A stretch of 64,000 nt of DNA from Clostridium pascui (GCF_016908015.1 NZ_JAFBDB010000001.1:620001-684000), one strand, 5' to 3'. Shown: positions 8,765-19,010, numbered from the stretch's first letter. Notes: generated from the letters alone by a model not told the origin. Translations and numbers: made by a program.

Positions 8765-8917
8765 TTACTTTACTCTTTCATCTGCATATCCTGTTACTTT
8801 TTCTTTTATCATTAACTTGCATAATTCCAAACAATCAATTATGTAATCTTCACATGTATCAGCTTCCATTCTTTCTTTAATAACATCAAGCCATATATAA
8901 GCTTCTTTTAAATTCAC
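8765..8917 (-). CDS. Small phage protein with GTG start
   Basis: 50 residues, starting GTG at 8917 with AGGAGGAA nine bases upstream. It is acidic and helical (LKEAYIWLDVIKERMEAD), with two cysteines close together (CLELC). It fills the gap between terminase and portal and is tightly packed with both, so it belongs to the packaging operon. Function unknown. Confidence 0.6.
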   Translation of the reverse strand: MNLKEAYIWLDVIKERMEADTCEDYIIDCLELCKLMIKEKVTGYADERVK

Positions 8918-8932
8918 AATCCATTCCTCCTA

Positions 8933-10537
8933 TCATAAATAACTCTTACTTTGAATCATATTCATAACAGCTAACCCTAAAGCAATAACTAAATCATCAT
9001 GCATATCATTACCCCTTTGATTACCCATCTTTCCATTTTTCTCTATGTATGTATTCATTTGATTCAATGTTTCAATATCATTTACACATATCATTCCTGT
9101 TTCAAAATATTCCTTGAGGTCATTTATTAATTTTAATTTAGTGCCTTCCATAGAAGTCCAACCAGGTGAAAGTTTAACCTTTCCAGTTATCTTATCAAAT
9201 CTCTTAGTTTTAAGTATCTGAATATATCCTTTTTGTTTCAATCTAGTCAATAAGTCTGCACCAGTTCCACCGTTAACATTAATCTCTATGTTCAACATCA
9301 TATAATTAAAGTACATTCCAACTTCATATACTACATCTGCAAATTTGTAAATTGGTATATCATTACGATTAAAAGTTGCTACCTGTTCCCCATCAGAATC
9401 AAGTATTTGAATTGTCTGCCCATCTCTATTACCACCTATACCCATAGAAGTATCTGTGCCGCCCCAATAGATTATATTAGACTTAATAGTCTTATAAATA
9501 TTAAAACCCTTACCATAATACTTACTTAATAAGTCTGGTAAAGGTTTATTTTCATTTGCTTCTTTATAACTTAAAGGTTTAATATTATTAGTATTTATAT
9601 AATTAGTTCTTTCTAATATAGCTTCTTGGTCGAATACATTATCTGTGCTATTTCCTGCAAAAGCTTCTTGAGGAATACTTGGATGTTCGTTGTAGAATTT
9701 ATTTAATTTCATATCTAACAGTTTCCATCTTCTCCACATCAATTGTTTAAGTGTTGCTCCTTTCTTATAAAGTTCTAGTTCATATGGGTCAAGGTCTTTT
9801 TCTTGAAGCCTTGTACCATGATTATCACTTTTATACCACTGTTCAGCCATATTATATTCAACTTTATAAAGTTCTTTATTCTCATACCATGGAAAGAAAG
9901 CAAGTATATATTTTGAATCACCTTTTAATGCTCCCATACAAATTTTATAAAAATAATCTACTGTACCTTGTTTTGCAGTAGATTCTATAATTAATCGTGA
10001 TTTATCATTTTTACTTAATAGAGGTTCTAGTGAAGTCAAAGCATCTTCTTGTACATCAGGTTTCCAAATTCCGAATTCTGTAAGCATGATAATTTGTGCT
10101 GTATCCCCTCTAAGAAGGTCGTTATTTCCTGCTACTGAAAATACACATCTTGAACCATTACTTAATTTAAATTCATTATCGTTATTACGTTCAACATCTA
10201 ATTTGTATTTTTTAGGAATAGATTTATATTGCCTTTTAAATTTATTAACAACACCTCTAACACTTCTATCATCATAACTAGCTATGAGACAAGTTATATC
10301 ATCAATCATAAGCATATTTCTTATAATATAATTAATACAATATTCTGAAATCCCAAGTTGCCTTGCTTTAAGACAACAAACAAATTTATTATCTTTTAAA
10401 GTATCATTCATTATTTCTTGTTCTTTGTTTAAAACAAATGGAACTTTTTCATTATTTACATTTAAAATTTTAGTCAGATTTTTAGCGAATAATCTACCAT
10501 CATTCATTACTATCTTTAATTGTTCAGCTTCTGTCAA
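8933..10537 (-). CDS. terL: Terminase large subunit
   Basis: 534 residues. The ATPase domain shows the adenine-binding and Walker A-like KARQLGISEY (~residues 58-67) and Walker B with catalytic Glu in IIMLTEFG (~150). The C-terminal RNase H-like nuclease domain shows WGGTDTSMG (first Asp), an EINVNGGTGADLL motif and the final DDLVIALGLAV acidic pair. The enzyme cuts and pumps phage DNA into the head through the portal. All key residues appear intact. Confidence 0.93.
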   Translation of the reverse strand: MTEAEQLKIVMNDGRLFAKNLTKILNVNNEKVPFVLNKEQEIMNDTLKDNKFVCCLKARQLGISEYCINYIIRNMLMIDDITCLIASYDDRSVRGVVNKFKRQYKSIPKKYKLDVERNNDNEFKLSNGSRCVFSVAGNNDLLRGDTAQIIMLTEFGIWKPDVQEDALTSLEPLLSKNDKSRLIIESTAKQGTVDYFYKICMGALKGDSKYILAFFPWYENKELYKVEYNMAEQWYKSDNHGTRLQEKDLDPYELELYKKGATLKQLMWRRWKLLDMKLNKFYNEHPSIPQEAFAGNSTDNVFDQEAILERTNYINTNNIKPLSYKEANENKPLPDLLSKYYGKGFNIYKTIKSNIIYWGGTDTSMGIGGNRDGQTIQILDSDGEQVATFNRNDIPIYKFADVVYEVGMYFNYMMLNIEINVNGGTGADLLTRLKQKGYIQILKTKRFDKITGKVKLSPGWTSMEGTKLKLINDLKEYFETGMICVNDIETLNQMNTYIEKNGKMGNQRGNDMHDDLVIALGLAVMNMIQSKSYL

Positions 10538-10550
10538 AATTATTCACCTC

Positions 10551-11024
10551 CTATGTTAAATCAAATTTTGCACCTTCATTTTCGCTAGGTTTATTACTAG
10601 TTTTCTGAACCTTATTCAATGATTCAATTTCTTTCTTAATAGTTTTTAAAGCATCTAAAGCTTTTTCATCCCCACTCATTGCTTTTTCTAAATAGGTTTC
10701 ATATAACTTATAAAAATCTCGATTCATTTTAAAGTTATAATATTCTTGCATTAACCCTTGATACTGATCTGTACTTTCCCACATTTGTAATGATTTATAA
10801 CTCTTTTTACCCTCTGTTGTTTTCCCATTTCTCTTTTTTCTTAAATATTTATTTATAAATTCTTCTTCAGAAATTGCTGAAAAATCTGTTTCCGAATTAC
10901 TTAGTTTATTTTTCCAGAGAAAATAGTAATAATATTTTTTTTGAAATGGTTTTGAAAATTTATGTGATAATTCTGTAAAGAAATTTTTCTTTGTATTAAC
11001 TTCTTTAGTTTCCTTTTTTGCCAT
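10551..11024 (-). CDS. Candidate terminase small subunit
   Basis: 157 residues from the ATG at 11024, chosen because AGGAGTG lies ~9 bases upstream. It is strongly basic at the N-terminus and helical throughout. The C-terminal MSGDEKALDALKTIKKEI segment resembles the oligomerisation region of phage terminase small subunits. Its position directly before terL supports this. No clear HTH is visible, so the call rests mainly on context. Confidence 0.5.
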   Translation of the reverse strand: MAKKETKEVNTKKNFFTELSHKFSKPFQKKYYYYFLWKNKLSNSETDFSAISEEEFINKYLRKKRNGKTTEGKKSYKSLQMWESTDQYQGLMQEYYNFKMNRDFYKLYETYLEKAMSGDEKALDALKTIKKEIESLNKVQKTSNKPSENEGAKFDLT

Positions 11025-11114
11025 AATAATTTTCACTCCTTAATTGTATTTTTGAATTTAATCTATATTTAAAAATTCAATAGCATCTTAAATTCTTGAA
11101 TATACATTAAAAAA

Positions 11115-11142
11115 TAGGATAGAGAAATTAATCCCTATCCTA
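11115..11142 (-). terminator. Terminator separating the capsid unit from the packaging unit
   Basis: Arms TAGGATAG / CTATCCTA. On the minus strand a TTTTTTAA run follows. It lies after the small gene at 11151, so terminase, portal and MuF are probably transcribed separately. Confidence 0.85.
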
Positions 11143-11150
11143 AATGTTTA

Positions 11151-11318
11151 TTATTCTGATTTCTTAGGTTTTACAGTTTTTTCTTCTGCAATTATACTGA
11201 TACTATCAACATATTTTTTTAAAAGTTTTATCTCATTTTCATTTGTAGTAGAATATACTCCATTTCTAAATTGTATTCCTTCTACAAACAACCATAAATT
11301 TTCTGTTTTAAATTTCAT
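11151..11318 (-). CDS. Small head-associated protein
   Basis: 55 residues from the ATG at 11318 (TAGGTGAT site). The pattern LWLFVEGIQFRNGVYSTTN followed by NEIKLLKKYV resembles the short proteins encoded next to many phage major capsid genes, where a beta strand pair ends in a T-x-x-E-x-x-x-L motif. It lies 9 bases after the capsid gene and before a terminator. Probable capsid accessory protein; function unproven. Confidence 0.6.
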   Translation of the reverse strand: MKFKTENLWLFVEGIQFRNGVYSTTNENEIKLLKKYVDSISIIAEEKTVKPKKSE

Positions 11319-11327
11319 ATGTATCAC

Positions 11328-12203
11328 CTATAGTAAAACTATCTTTGCTGCTGCTTTACTATTAGCAAGTTTTAAGCACCCTTCCCATTTTACCATTTTA
11401 GCTATAGAATCTCCTGTAACTGCTAAATCAATGGCTTGAGCAGGCTGTAATTCCTTAAGTTCTAAGTAGTCTGGATTTACTACAATTATACTCTTAGCGT
11501 TTGCCAATGAAGGTTCTAAAACAAATGTAACATCACCGTAGTCTGTATGGTAACGATCACAAACAAATCCTAAAAACTCATCTTTAGCCATAAATGATAC
11601 ATTATAGAACTTGTTTATTACTTGTTTTTGAACATCTGAGCAAAAACAAATCATATTATCATTAGTAGAACTATCATACATAATCTTCAGCATCGCTTCA
11701 AATTCATCTACCGCAACATTAGCAGCCTTTGCAGTAATAACATTTGAATCATTAACCAAGTTCAATAAACCATTCGTCTTCTGACCTTCTGTTTCAGTTT
11801 TAGCTGCCTTAGTTCCTGTCATTAATATATCATTCATTTTATACTTCAATAGTGTTAATTTCTTACTAACTTCTCTAGCCATTAAATCATCTACACCAAC
11901 AATTGTTGAGGCTTGTGCAGTGTTTGATACTTTTGCTGTACCTGCAAATAATTCTGTAAAGTTAGTTAAAAGTGCAGTTGAATCTTCTGTTTCTGCTGGT
12001 GCATTTGCTCCTTCTTGTATTGTCTTAATAGCATTAGTGTTTAATGTTTCTTCATACCAGTTTATTATGTTTGATTCAGCCTTAGTCACCTTTCCATTCT
12101 GTAAAAGATAACTTAATAGTGGTGTTCTCTTAGGATTTAGTATTGCTATCTCCTTAGATAAGTCTAGTGACTGATTTTGTGCATTATTGTTCATTGTATA
12201 CAT
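11328..12203 (-). CDS. Major capsid protein, SU10/HK97-fold type
   Basis: 291 residues. The N-terminal arm (~1-30) leads into the ILNPKRTPLLSYLLQNG motif and NWYEETLN, both typical of the SU10-type (DUF5309-like) major capsid family. The core continues with repeated alanine-rich beta regions and ends in a short beta strand (AAAKIVLL). The scaffold gene is immediately upstream. A GGAGG site precedes the ATG. No protease gene is seen, so maturation may not involve cleavage. Confidence 0.85.
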   Translation of the reverse strand: MYTMNNNAQNQSLDLSKEIAILNPKRTPLLSYLLQNGKVTKAESNIINWYEETLNTNAIKTIQEGANAPAETEDSTALLTNFTELFAGTAKVSNTAQASTIVGVDDLMAREVSKKLTLLKYKMNDILMTGTKAAKTETEGQKTNGLLNLVNDSNVITAKAANVAVDEFEAMLKIMYDSSTNDNMICFCSDVQKQVINKFYNVSFMAKDEFLGFVCDRYHTDYGDVTFVLEPSLANAKSIIVVNPDYLELKELQPAQAIDLAVTGDSIAKMVKWEGCLKLANSKAAAKIVLL

Positions 12204-12249
12204 ATACGTATACCTCCTTTTCTCAATTTATTTTTTATTTTTTAATATA

Positions 12250-12282
12250 TAAAAAGACTACTAACATTAAGTTAATAGTCAT
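12250..12282 (-). terminator. Hairpin between the scaffold and capsid genes
   Basis: Arms GACTATTAAC / GTTAGTAGTC with a T run on the minus strand. It would partly terminate scaffold transcripts, or stabilise a processed capsid mRNA. Confidence 0.6.
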
Positions 12283-12283
12283 A

Positions 12284-12802
12284 CTATTGCTTATTCATCT
12301 TTTGCTTTATCATACTAAATATATCCCCTTTTTTCTCTGCCTGTTGGTATGCATCGGCTTTAACCTCATCAGTTGGTTTATATCCATCGCTGAATTTACT
12401 CTTATTAAGTGTCTTAGATAATTCAACTATTTTAATTACTTTTTCTATGTCCTCGACATCCTTAACAAGTCCAGTTTCTATAACTGCTTTTTGTAAATCT
12501 TTGTCTGATATTTTTTCTAATATAGTACTTTTAATTGTTTGTTCTTTTAATGCTTCATCTTTTTTTCTATTTTCTTCTTCTAGAACTTTATATCTTTGTT
12601 CTAATTCAGAATATTTATTATCCTCTTTAGACTCCTCATTTTTATCTTCAGCTCCTTCTTGCTTAGTTTCATCAACTTTAACCTCTTCCTTTGTTTGACT
12701 TTCATCATCTTGAACAGTTTCTTGTTTTTGTTCCTCCTGTTCTTGTTTTATTTCTTCCTTAGTTTCAGATTCTTGATTTTCTAAATTTTTATTATCTTCC
12801 AT
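12284..12802 (-). CDS. Capsid scaffolding protein
   Basis: 172 residues. The first ~75 residues are extremely acidic and Gln/Glu/Lys-rich (EEIKQEQEEQKQETVQDDE). A long coiled coil follows (YSELEQRYKVLEEENRKKDEALK), then a C-terminal region ending in KKGDIFSMIKQKMNKQ. This matches the gp20-like scaffold plan: acidic body, coiled coil and basic C-terminal capsid-binding tail. It sits directly upstream of the capsid gene, as usual. Confidence 0.8.
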   Translation of the reverse strand: MEDNKNLENQESETKEEIKQEQEEQKQETVQDDESQTKEEVKVDETKQEGAEDKNEESKEDNKYSELEQRYKVLEEENRKKDEALKEQTIKSTILEKISDKDLQKAVIETGLVKDVEDIEKVIKIVELSKTLNKSKFSDGYKPTDEVKADAYQQAEKKGDIFSMIKQKMNKQ

Positions 12803-12818
12803 TCTATTTATCTCCTTT

Positions 12819-15800
12819 CTATCCTATTAATCCTAATCTACTTCCAACTTGTTGCTTTAACATTCTTTCGAAGTTATTCATATTATTTTCCACATCAAAA
12901 GGGGTATTGTTATAATTAGTAATTTCATTCTTTACTAAAGGTTGGTCTAAATTTATTTGGGTCTTTGGTACTAACTTTGAAAAATCAGGCAATGTAATAT
13001 TTGGTAATTGTATATTTGCCATTATATTACTCAAATTAAAATTGCGTAAATAATCACTTATATAATTTGATGGGTCTTTACCAAAATCCATTAGAGTTTC
13101 AGTTATATTTGTCGGTATTATTCCATCTCCTTGATTTAACACTCTTAATTCTGCTCCTTCTTCACCAACCATACTTATACCTCCACGAGCATTAGTTGTC
13201 CCACTGGCATAACCAATGAAATTAGAACTGTTAGGGTCAAATACACTTCCTGCCTGTACACTTCTTTCTTGTCCATTATAAGTGTAAGTTACAAATTTAG
13301 TTCCATAATCATTTTCAGAAACAGTCCCTATTGTTCCATCTTCATTACGCTTAACTTTGCTAGAAGAATTCGACGATGTATTATTTGGACTATATGACTC
13401 ATTATTTAACTCATATAATTTACTTCTTATATCTTCTGCAATAGAAGAGAAATTTTTAAACTCACTTAATTGCTTCTTTGTTTGTTCGGCAATTGTTGTC
13501 TTATAATCGTCCCCAAATAAATCAAACTTATTTTTATATTCAGGCAACCACTCTTCTAGTAAATTATTAATTTCAGTTGTGTCTCCACGTTTCATTATCC
13601 TGATTGCTTCTTTATTTAACTTACTATCTTCAGATTCATCTTGTTTTTGTTTTATTTGGCTTTGTAAATCAGCTATTTGGAGTTCTTTATTAACTTTTTT
13701 TATTTCGCTTCTTAATTCTGATTGTTTGTTTTTACTGAATTGACTATCGTCTTTTTCCCATTCCTTCAATTCTTTCTGTAAAGCACTCAATCTATTTTGT
13801 TTATCTGGTGTATCATTTTGCAATATATTGATTTTTTCTTGCAATGCTTGAATTTCATCGTTATATTGTGCTTTTAATGCCGATACTATATTACTTTGTA
13901 AAGACTCTATTGAAGATTGCATATTAGATAAGAATGATTCCATATTACTTGTTATTTGTTCTGTACTTTGTTCAATTTCTCTTAAAGACTCTTTTAATTG
14001 ATCAAGTTGATTTATCCACACTTGTTTTGTAGAATCATATTTTTCTTTAGCCAACATTTCTTCAACTATTTTCATTTGTTCTAAAGTCTTTTTTTTCATC
14101 TGTTCTTGTTGTTCTAACAATGATCTATTGAGTTCATATTTCCGCTTTGGTGCATCAACAGATTTTTCATCCAAGTTGTCAAGCTGCCATTGAATTTCTT
14201 CTATACTTTTCTTATACTCATTTACTTTAGAAGAATATTGAGCATCATATGCTTCTGTAAAAGCATCATGTAAATCTTTGATAGTAGTTAATTCTTCGTT
14301 TTTAATTTCAGCTAACTGATTCTTTAAATCTGCTACTGTTTTCTCAGTATAATTTCCAGATTTTATAGCATTCCCTAAAGCTTGTTCTTTTTTTGCTATA
14401 AGTGCATAACGCTCATTTATTGCTTTCCATTGCTCAGTAAGATATTGTGTTTTCTGTTGAGTGCCTTCATTATATAAATCAGCATTGGTTTTTGAAGCAC
14501 TTATTTTTAAATCTGTTTGGGAAATTTGTTTATCATAATCTTTCATTTGAGAGTTCAATTCTGCTATCTTTAATTCTTCTAACTTTTGAGTATTATCAAT
14601 TTTCTCTTTTTCATATTCTTCAATTTTACTTTTAAGGCTATCAATTTGTGTCTCTACACTATTTTCTGACGAAATACTAGAACTACTGCTTGATGAACCT
14701 TTGTAAGTTCCTCCGGTCATTTTATTGTAATATTCTGTAACTGTAGGAATCCAATTTTTGTTTAAGTTATTTGGATCATTAGATGCACCTATTGGGGCAT
14801 ATTTGCTACCTATAGCTTCAATTGACGTTAACCCTTGACTTATATATGTATCTTTTAAATTCTTTATCTGATATTTTATACCTTCCTCTAAAGAACTGAA
14901 TTGCTTAACTGTTTTCCAGTTATTATTCCAATCCATAATACCACCGGGGTTGTTTTGAACTCTTGCCGCATAAGAAGTTCCATGTCCTGTTTCGGAGATA
15001 CTTATAGCAGCTGCTAGGGCTGGATCTACATTATATTGCTGAGAATACTTTAAATAATCAGCACCATGTCCTTTAAGTACTCCACCAAGCATACTATCTA
15101 ACTGAGAAGCAGTAACATTCTTACCACCACCTACTTTAACTGATGTTGAGCTACTTGATGTAGATGTTGTACTTGTTTTAGGCATTTTACTTAAAACACT
15201 CATTTGGTTTTTGGCTATAGTCATACCATCATTTAAAGTTTTATTCTTTTGTTCTAGCAGTTTTATTTCTTTAGATAAAGCATCTCTATATGTTTGACTG
15301 GTATCATCCATATTAGACATATCAGTTTCTAATTTATATATAGTATTATCTAAGGATTTTAGGGCGTTTTCGTAATCACGTATCATATTTTTAGAATTAT
15401 TAATTGCAATAGTATTTCTATCTGTCGCTTTAGTAGCTTTTTCATTTGCAGGAATATAATCATTGTTTAATAAATCAGTTGTTTTGCCTATTTCCTTTGT
15501 TTCAGAAGCATAAATTTTGTCTATTTCATCTATATATTTCTGAAGGTTATATAAATTTGTAGAATCCCTAACTCCCATTGCAACTCCGCCACGTTGCATA
15601 TTATCAAATAGTATTTTTTCATCTTTGGTTAAACTACTAGGGTCTTTATTCCATTTAGTACTTAACTCATCATAAGTTGTACCATTAGAACTTTTTAAAT
15701 CACCTAATGCCTTCATTTCTTCTTTGTAGAACTCTATCCTCTTCTTTACTTCAGCATAAGTAGTTCTTGTCTTACCTATTTCTATAACTGCGTTATTCTT

Positions 15801-17954
15801 TGCATGTTCTAGTTTTACAGCAGTTAAAGTTTCAACAGTTGCTCCCTCTGTATTTAACATCTTTATTTCTTTATCTAACAAATCTGTATTCTTAATTGTC
15901 ACATTTCCTTCTTTGTCTTTACTTACTACAAGTCCACCTATTTTAGATGTTAGAATTTCAGATAACTGAGAAAGTCTTTCCTTTTGAATAGCATTTTTAT
16001 TTTCTATAGCATCTAATCCTTGATACTCTTGGATAAGTTTTATAATTTCATTTCTATTATCTATTTCAGCTTGAGATTGTTCCCTAATAGTATTTGCTAT
16101 TTTATTATTCTCAAGTAAAGTTTGTGCTTGATTTAACTGTTGAACCTCGCCTGTTGCTTTGTTAATCGTATATCCTGCTTCTTCCCAAGCGTTTGCCTGT
16201 TCCTCTATCTTCTTATTGGTATCAGATAATTGTTTTGATATGATATTTTGTGCTGTAGTTTTTTCCATGTCGTCCATATCTGATTTACTAATATCTTTAG
16301 ATCTATCTTCTAACTCTTTTCTTTGTTTAAGCAACTCCTTGTATTGATCTTGTTTTTTCTTTAAATCGGAAGTAGAACCTTCCATTCCATTTACATTATT
16401 TTCTTTCATGGCTTCTGTAAGTGACTTATAAGATGTTTTTAATTGATCTATTTGATCTTTTAGCTGAGTTTGATGTTTAATATGTTCTATTATTTTATAG
16501 GTAGCTATTCCTACTACTGTTGCAAAGCCTAGTATGATTGGATCAATCATCAATGCTCCAAAAGCTGCAATACCTTCTGTTTTTAGTAAACTTAAAAAAG
16601 TAATAACTTCTCCGATTGCAAATTTAAATCCTGACATATGTTTAGTAGCAATTAACAGACTTCCGCCTAATGCCAAAATGGATACCCCTAATAACTTATT
16701 ATCTACAATTAAATAATCTATGCCTTTTATAATGTTAGTTATCACATCTATTCCACTTTTAATTGTATTCGAATCTATTAAATGCATCCAAAAACCTGTT
16801 GCAGTATTTTTAAGATTTGCCATTTTTGCATCTATACTATCCAAATGCTTTTCATATGCTTCGTTTAAACTATTACTATCATGCTTAACTTTGTTCTCTA
16901 ACTCTAATACCCTAGTAGATTCATTCATGGCGATTTGGAATTGTTCTGATTGATTTTTTCCAGCCATTAAATTGATGATATTACTTTTGGTTATATCATC
17001 AAATTCTGACCAAGACTTCTGTAAATCCTTTAAAACTAATTCTCCGTTTCTCCACTCTTTTTCATTTTTTCTTAAAGCTATACCTTGTGTATTTAGTGCA
17101 TCTTCTAGTTTGGAAAGACCCTCGATGTCTTCACCTTCTTGCAACTTTTGCATATTTAAAAAAATTGATTTCCACGCCCTGCCAATCGCTTCTCCACCTT
17201 GTTTGGATCTTTCTAGATTTGTGGTTAGAGTACCCAATAGAAAATCCATAGATACTCCCATTTCTTTAGCAGTCTGTGCTGTGTAACTCATTGCACTGTT
17301 TATTTTGGCACTAGATGTAGCACTTTGATTATCTAATAAAGCTATTTTAGATGCAGTTTTTTGTAATTCATCAGAATTTAAATTATAGGCATTTTTTAAT
17401 ATAATTAATGAATCTGCAACTTCTTTATTGCTTTGACCAGAAATACGTGCTAATTTTATATTTGTTTCTACATCTTTATTGGCTTCTTCTATGCTATCAC
17501 CAGCACGCAAAAATTCCTCTTGAGCATCAACTGTTTCTGACATAACAACTTTAAGGTTTTTACTCATTTCAAGCCAACTTTTATTCATTCTTTCAATATT
17601 TTCAACGCTCTCTCCAGTAATCATAGCGATATTAACATTGCTCTTATTAAGATTACTTATTTCCTGCAGTCCACTTTTTAGCTCTCTAACTGCCCCATAA
17701 ACGATTGATACTCCTAGTGCGAACTGACTTACTCTTTTAATAGCATATCCCATATTGTCAGTAAAACTTTTAGTTTGTTGATTAATACCTTCAAAGCTTT
17801 TTCTAGTATCATTTAATTGACTATTCACATTATCCATCTTAATTTTAATTACATTTTTATTTGCTAAGTCTTGCATATTTTTTAAATGTTTTTCGAATTC
17901 TTGTCTGCAAAGTTTAATACTGTTTATATCTAGTTGAGTTTTAATTCCAAACAT
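12819..17954 (-). CDS. Tape measure protein with internal lysozyme-like domain
   Basis: About 1711 residues from the ATG at 17954 (AGGAG nine bases upstream). Residues ~70-400 form the conserved TP901-type tape-measure start (NIAMITGESVENIERM, GVSMDFLLGTLTTNLERSKQ). Two hydrophobic segments lie near 425-480. At ~945-1085 is a glucosaminidase/lysozyme-like domain (DPALAAAISISETGHGTSYA, NNPGGIMDW). Long coiled coils follow to ~1500, and a short hydrophobic C-terminus with YASGTTNARGGISMVGEEG. At about 1.5 Å per residue the predicted tail would be roughly 250 nm long. The lytic domain would open peptidoglycan at DNA entry. Confidence 0.9.
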   Translation of the reverse strand: MFGIKTQLDINSIKLCRQEFEKHLKNMQDLANKNVIKIKMDNVNSQLNDTRKSFEGINQQTKSFTDNMGYAIKRVSQFALGVSIVYGAVRELKSGLQEISNLNKSNVNIAMITGESVENIERMNKSWLEMSKNLKVVMSETVDAQEEFLRAGDSIEEANKDVETNIKLARISGQSNKEVADSLIILKNAYNLNSDELQKTASKIALLDNQSATSSAKINSAMSYTAQTAKEMGVSMDFLLGTLTTNLERSKQGGEAIGRAWKSIFLNMQKLQEGEDIEGLSKLEDALNTQGIALRKNEKEWRNGELVLKDLQKSWSEFDDITKSNIINLMAGKNQSEQFQIAMNESTRVLELENKVKHDSNSLNEAYEKHLDSIDAKMANLKNTATGFWMHLIDSNTIKSGIDVITNIIKGIDYLIVDNKLLGVSILALGGSLLIATKHMSGFKFAIGEVITFLSLLKTEGIAAFGALMIDPIILGFATVVGIATYKIIEHIKHQTQLKDQIDQLKTSYKSLTEAMKENNVNGMEGSTSDLKKKQDQYKELLKQRKELEDRSKDISKSDMDDMEKTTAQNIISKQLSDTNKKIEEQANAWEEAGYTINKATGEVQQLNQAQTLLENNKIANTIREQSQAEIDNRNEIIKLIQEYQGLDAIENKNAIQKERLSQLSEILTSKIGGLVVSKDKEGNVTIKNTDLLDKEIKMLNTEGATVETLTAVKLEHAKNNAVIEIGKTRTTYAEVKKRIEFYKEEMKALGDLKSSNGTTYDELSTKWNKDPSSLTKDEKILFDNMQRGGVAMGVRDSTNLYNLQKYIDEIDKIYASETKEIGKTTDLLNNDYIPANEKATKATDRNTIAINNSKNMIRDYENALKSLDNTIYKLETDMSNMDDTSQTYRDALSKEIKLLEQKNKTLNDGMTIAKNQMSVLSKMPKTSTTSTSSSSTSVKVGGGKNVTASQLDSMLGGVLKGHGADYLKYSQQYNVDPALAAAISISETGHGTSYAARVQNNPGGIMDWNNNWKTVKQFSSLEEGIKYQIKNLKDTYISQGLTSIEAIGSKYAPIGASNDPNNLNKNWIPTVTEYYNKMTGGTYKGSSSSSSSISSENSVETQIDSLKSKIEEYEKEKIDNTQKLEELKIAELNSQMKDYDKQISQTDLKISASKTNADLYNEGTQQKTQYLTEQWKAINERYALIAKKEQALGNAIKSGNYTEKTVADLKNQLAEIKNEELTTIKDLHDAFTEAYDAQYSSKVNEYKKSIEEIQWQLDNLDEKSVDAPKRKYELNRSLLEQQEQMKKKTLEQMKIVEEMLAKEKYDSTKQVWINQLDQLKESLREIEQSTEQITSNMESFLSNMQSSIESLQSNIVSALKAQYNDEIQALQEKINILQNDTPDKQNRLSALQKELKEWEKDDSQFSKNKQSELRSEIKKVNKELQIADLQSQIKQKQDESEDSKLNKEAIRIMKRGDTTEINNLLEEWLPEYKNKFDLFGDDYKTTIAEQTKKQLSEFKNFSSIAEDIRSKLYELNNESYSPNNTSSNSSSKVKRNEDGTIGTVSENDYGTKFVTYTYNGQERSVQAGSVFDPNSSNFIGYASGTTNARGGISMVGEEGAELRVLNQGDGIIPTNITETLMDFGKDPSNYISDYLRNFNLSNIMANIQLPNITLPDFSKLVPKTQINLDQPLVKNEITNYNNTPFDVENNMNNFERMLKQQVGSRLGLIG

Positions 17955-18044
17955 TTTCATCAACTCCTTTACTATATTTCCATTTTTATTTTTTACTAAT
18001 AATAACTTTTAAATAAAATCAATAATTATTATCACTAAAAAATA

Positions 18045-18093
18045 AAAAGTAAAGTGATAGTTATATTTTTTAACTATCACTTTACTTTTTCGC
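18045..18093 (-). terminator. Strong terminator upstream of the tape measure gene
   Basis: Long arms AAAGTAAAGTGATAGTTA and complement, then TTTTTATTTT on the minus strand. The end of the upstream gene forms one arm. Confidence 0.85.
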
Positions 18094-18490
18094 ATATATT
18101 TTCACCATATTTTTTATTTATTTCTTCTACAGTTTCTTCGATAAAATTTGATGAAGGTCTTTGATGATAATAGTCAACTCCACCAGTCCAATCCTTATGT
18201 TTATACCCATCATTAATCCATTCGGGTACATAGTTACTTACATCATCAAATTGATTATTTATGTACTCCTGACTTTCCCAACTTATAATAGTTTCTTTAT
18301 TATTTTTAGAAGTTGTAATATTATCTCTGAGTTGATAAGCCCTATTATACTCGAGTGGGCTATAAGAATTATATACATTTTCCTGTACTTTTTTCTTTAA
18401 AGTAGTCTTTATATCTTCAGCAACATCTTTAAGCTCTTTTTGTGCTTCTAATATAAGAAACTTTTCAAATTCATCTGCTTCATTACGCAT
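18077..18490 (-). CDS. Probable HK97 gp10-like tail completion/neck protein
   Basis: About 137 residues starting at ATG 18490, 7 bases inside the end of the upstream gene. The N-terminal helix (FLILEAQKELKDVAEDIKTT) precedes YSPLEYNRAYQLRDNI, which is the characteristic pattern of gp10-like proteins (helix, then R-x-Y-x-L-x-D/N). Family members join head to tail. The context next to the tape measure gene is consistent. Moderate confidence. Confidence 0.55.
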   Translation of the reverse strand: MRNEADEFEKFLILEAQKELKDVAEDIKTTLKKKVQENVYNSYSPLEYNRAYQLRDNITTSKNNKETIISWESQEYINNQFDDVSNYVPEWINDGYKHKDWTGGVDYYHQRPSSNFIEETVEEINKKYGENICEKVK

Positions 18491-19010
18491 TTTCTTCAAC
18501 TTCCAAGTCAGTAATTTGTTTTAATATTTCTTTTCTCTTAGCTTTATCATTTTTAGAATCTGATAATTGTGTGTATAGCTCTTCCAATAATTCTTCCTTA
18601 GTTTTAACTGATATAGCTTCTTCTAATTCTATATTCAATTCTTTTAAAGAACTTGAAACTTCTGCTTCTAAATTATTTAGTTTAGAAGCACTTGTATATA
18701 GTTCTTTAAAGTGTTGTAATAATAAAGCAATATAATCTGTAAATTGTGGACTTGGACATCTACACATCTTTTCAAATTCTTCAAAATTTATATCTACATT
18801 AACATTAGAAATTATAGGTATTATCCCATACAAAAATTCTATATCATTATTGCTTATCTTCCTCTCTGTTAAAGATTTTACAGCATCTTCATTGACTCCA
18901 AAAAACTCAAGTTCTTTATTTTCCAAGTTCTTTTTAACCTTGTTGAACATTCCATTAACAAAATTAAACTTTGATATTGCCTTAAAATCAGATAAATTAA
19001 TTCTCTCCAT
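18483..19010 (-). CDS. Hypothetical protein upstream of the tape measure (possible tail assembly chaperone)
   Basis: 175 residues: an N-terminal mixed region, a central segment IPIISNVNVDINFEEFEKMC, and C-terminal helices with a coiled coil (LEELYTQLSDSKNDKAKRKE). Proteins at this position before the tape measure are often tail assembly chaperones, sometimes made by ribosomal frameshift. No clear slippery site was identified. No sequence family is recognised. Confidence 0.45.
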   Translation of the reverse strand: MERINLSDFKAISKFNFVNGMFNKVKKNLENKELEFFGVNEDAVKSLTERKISNNDIEFLYGIIPIISNVNVDINFEEFEKMCRCPSPQFTDYIALLLQHFKELYTSASKLNNLEAEVSSSLKELNIELEEAISVKTKEELLEELYTQLSDSKNDKAKRKEILKQITDLEVEENA

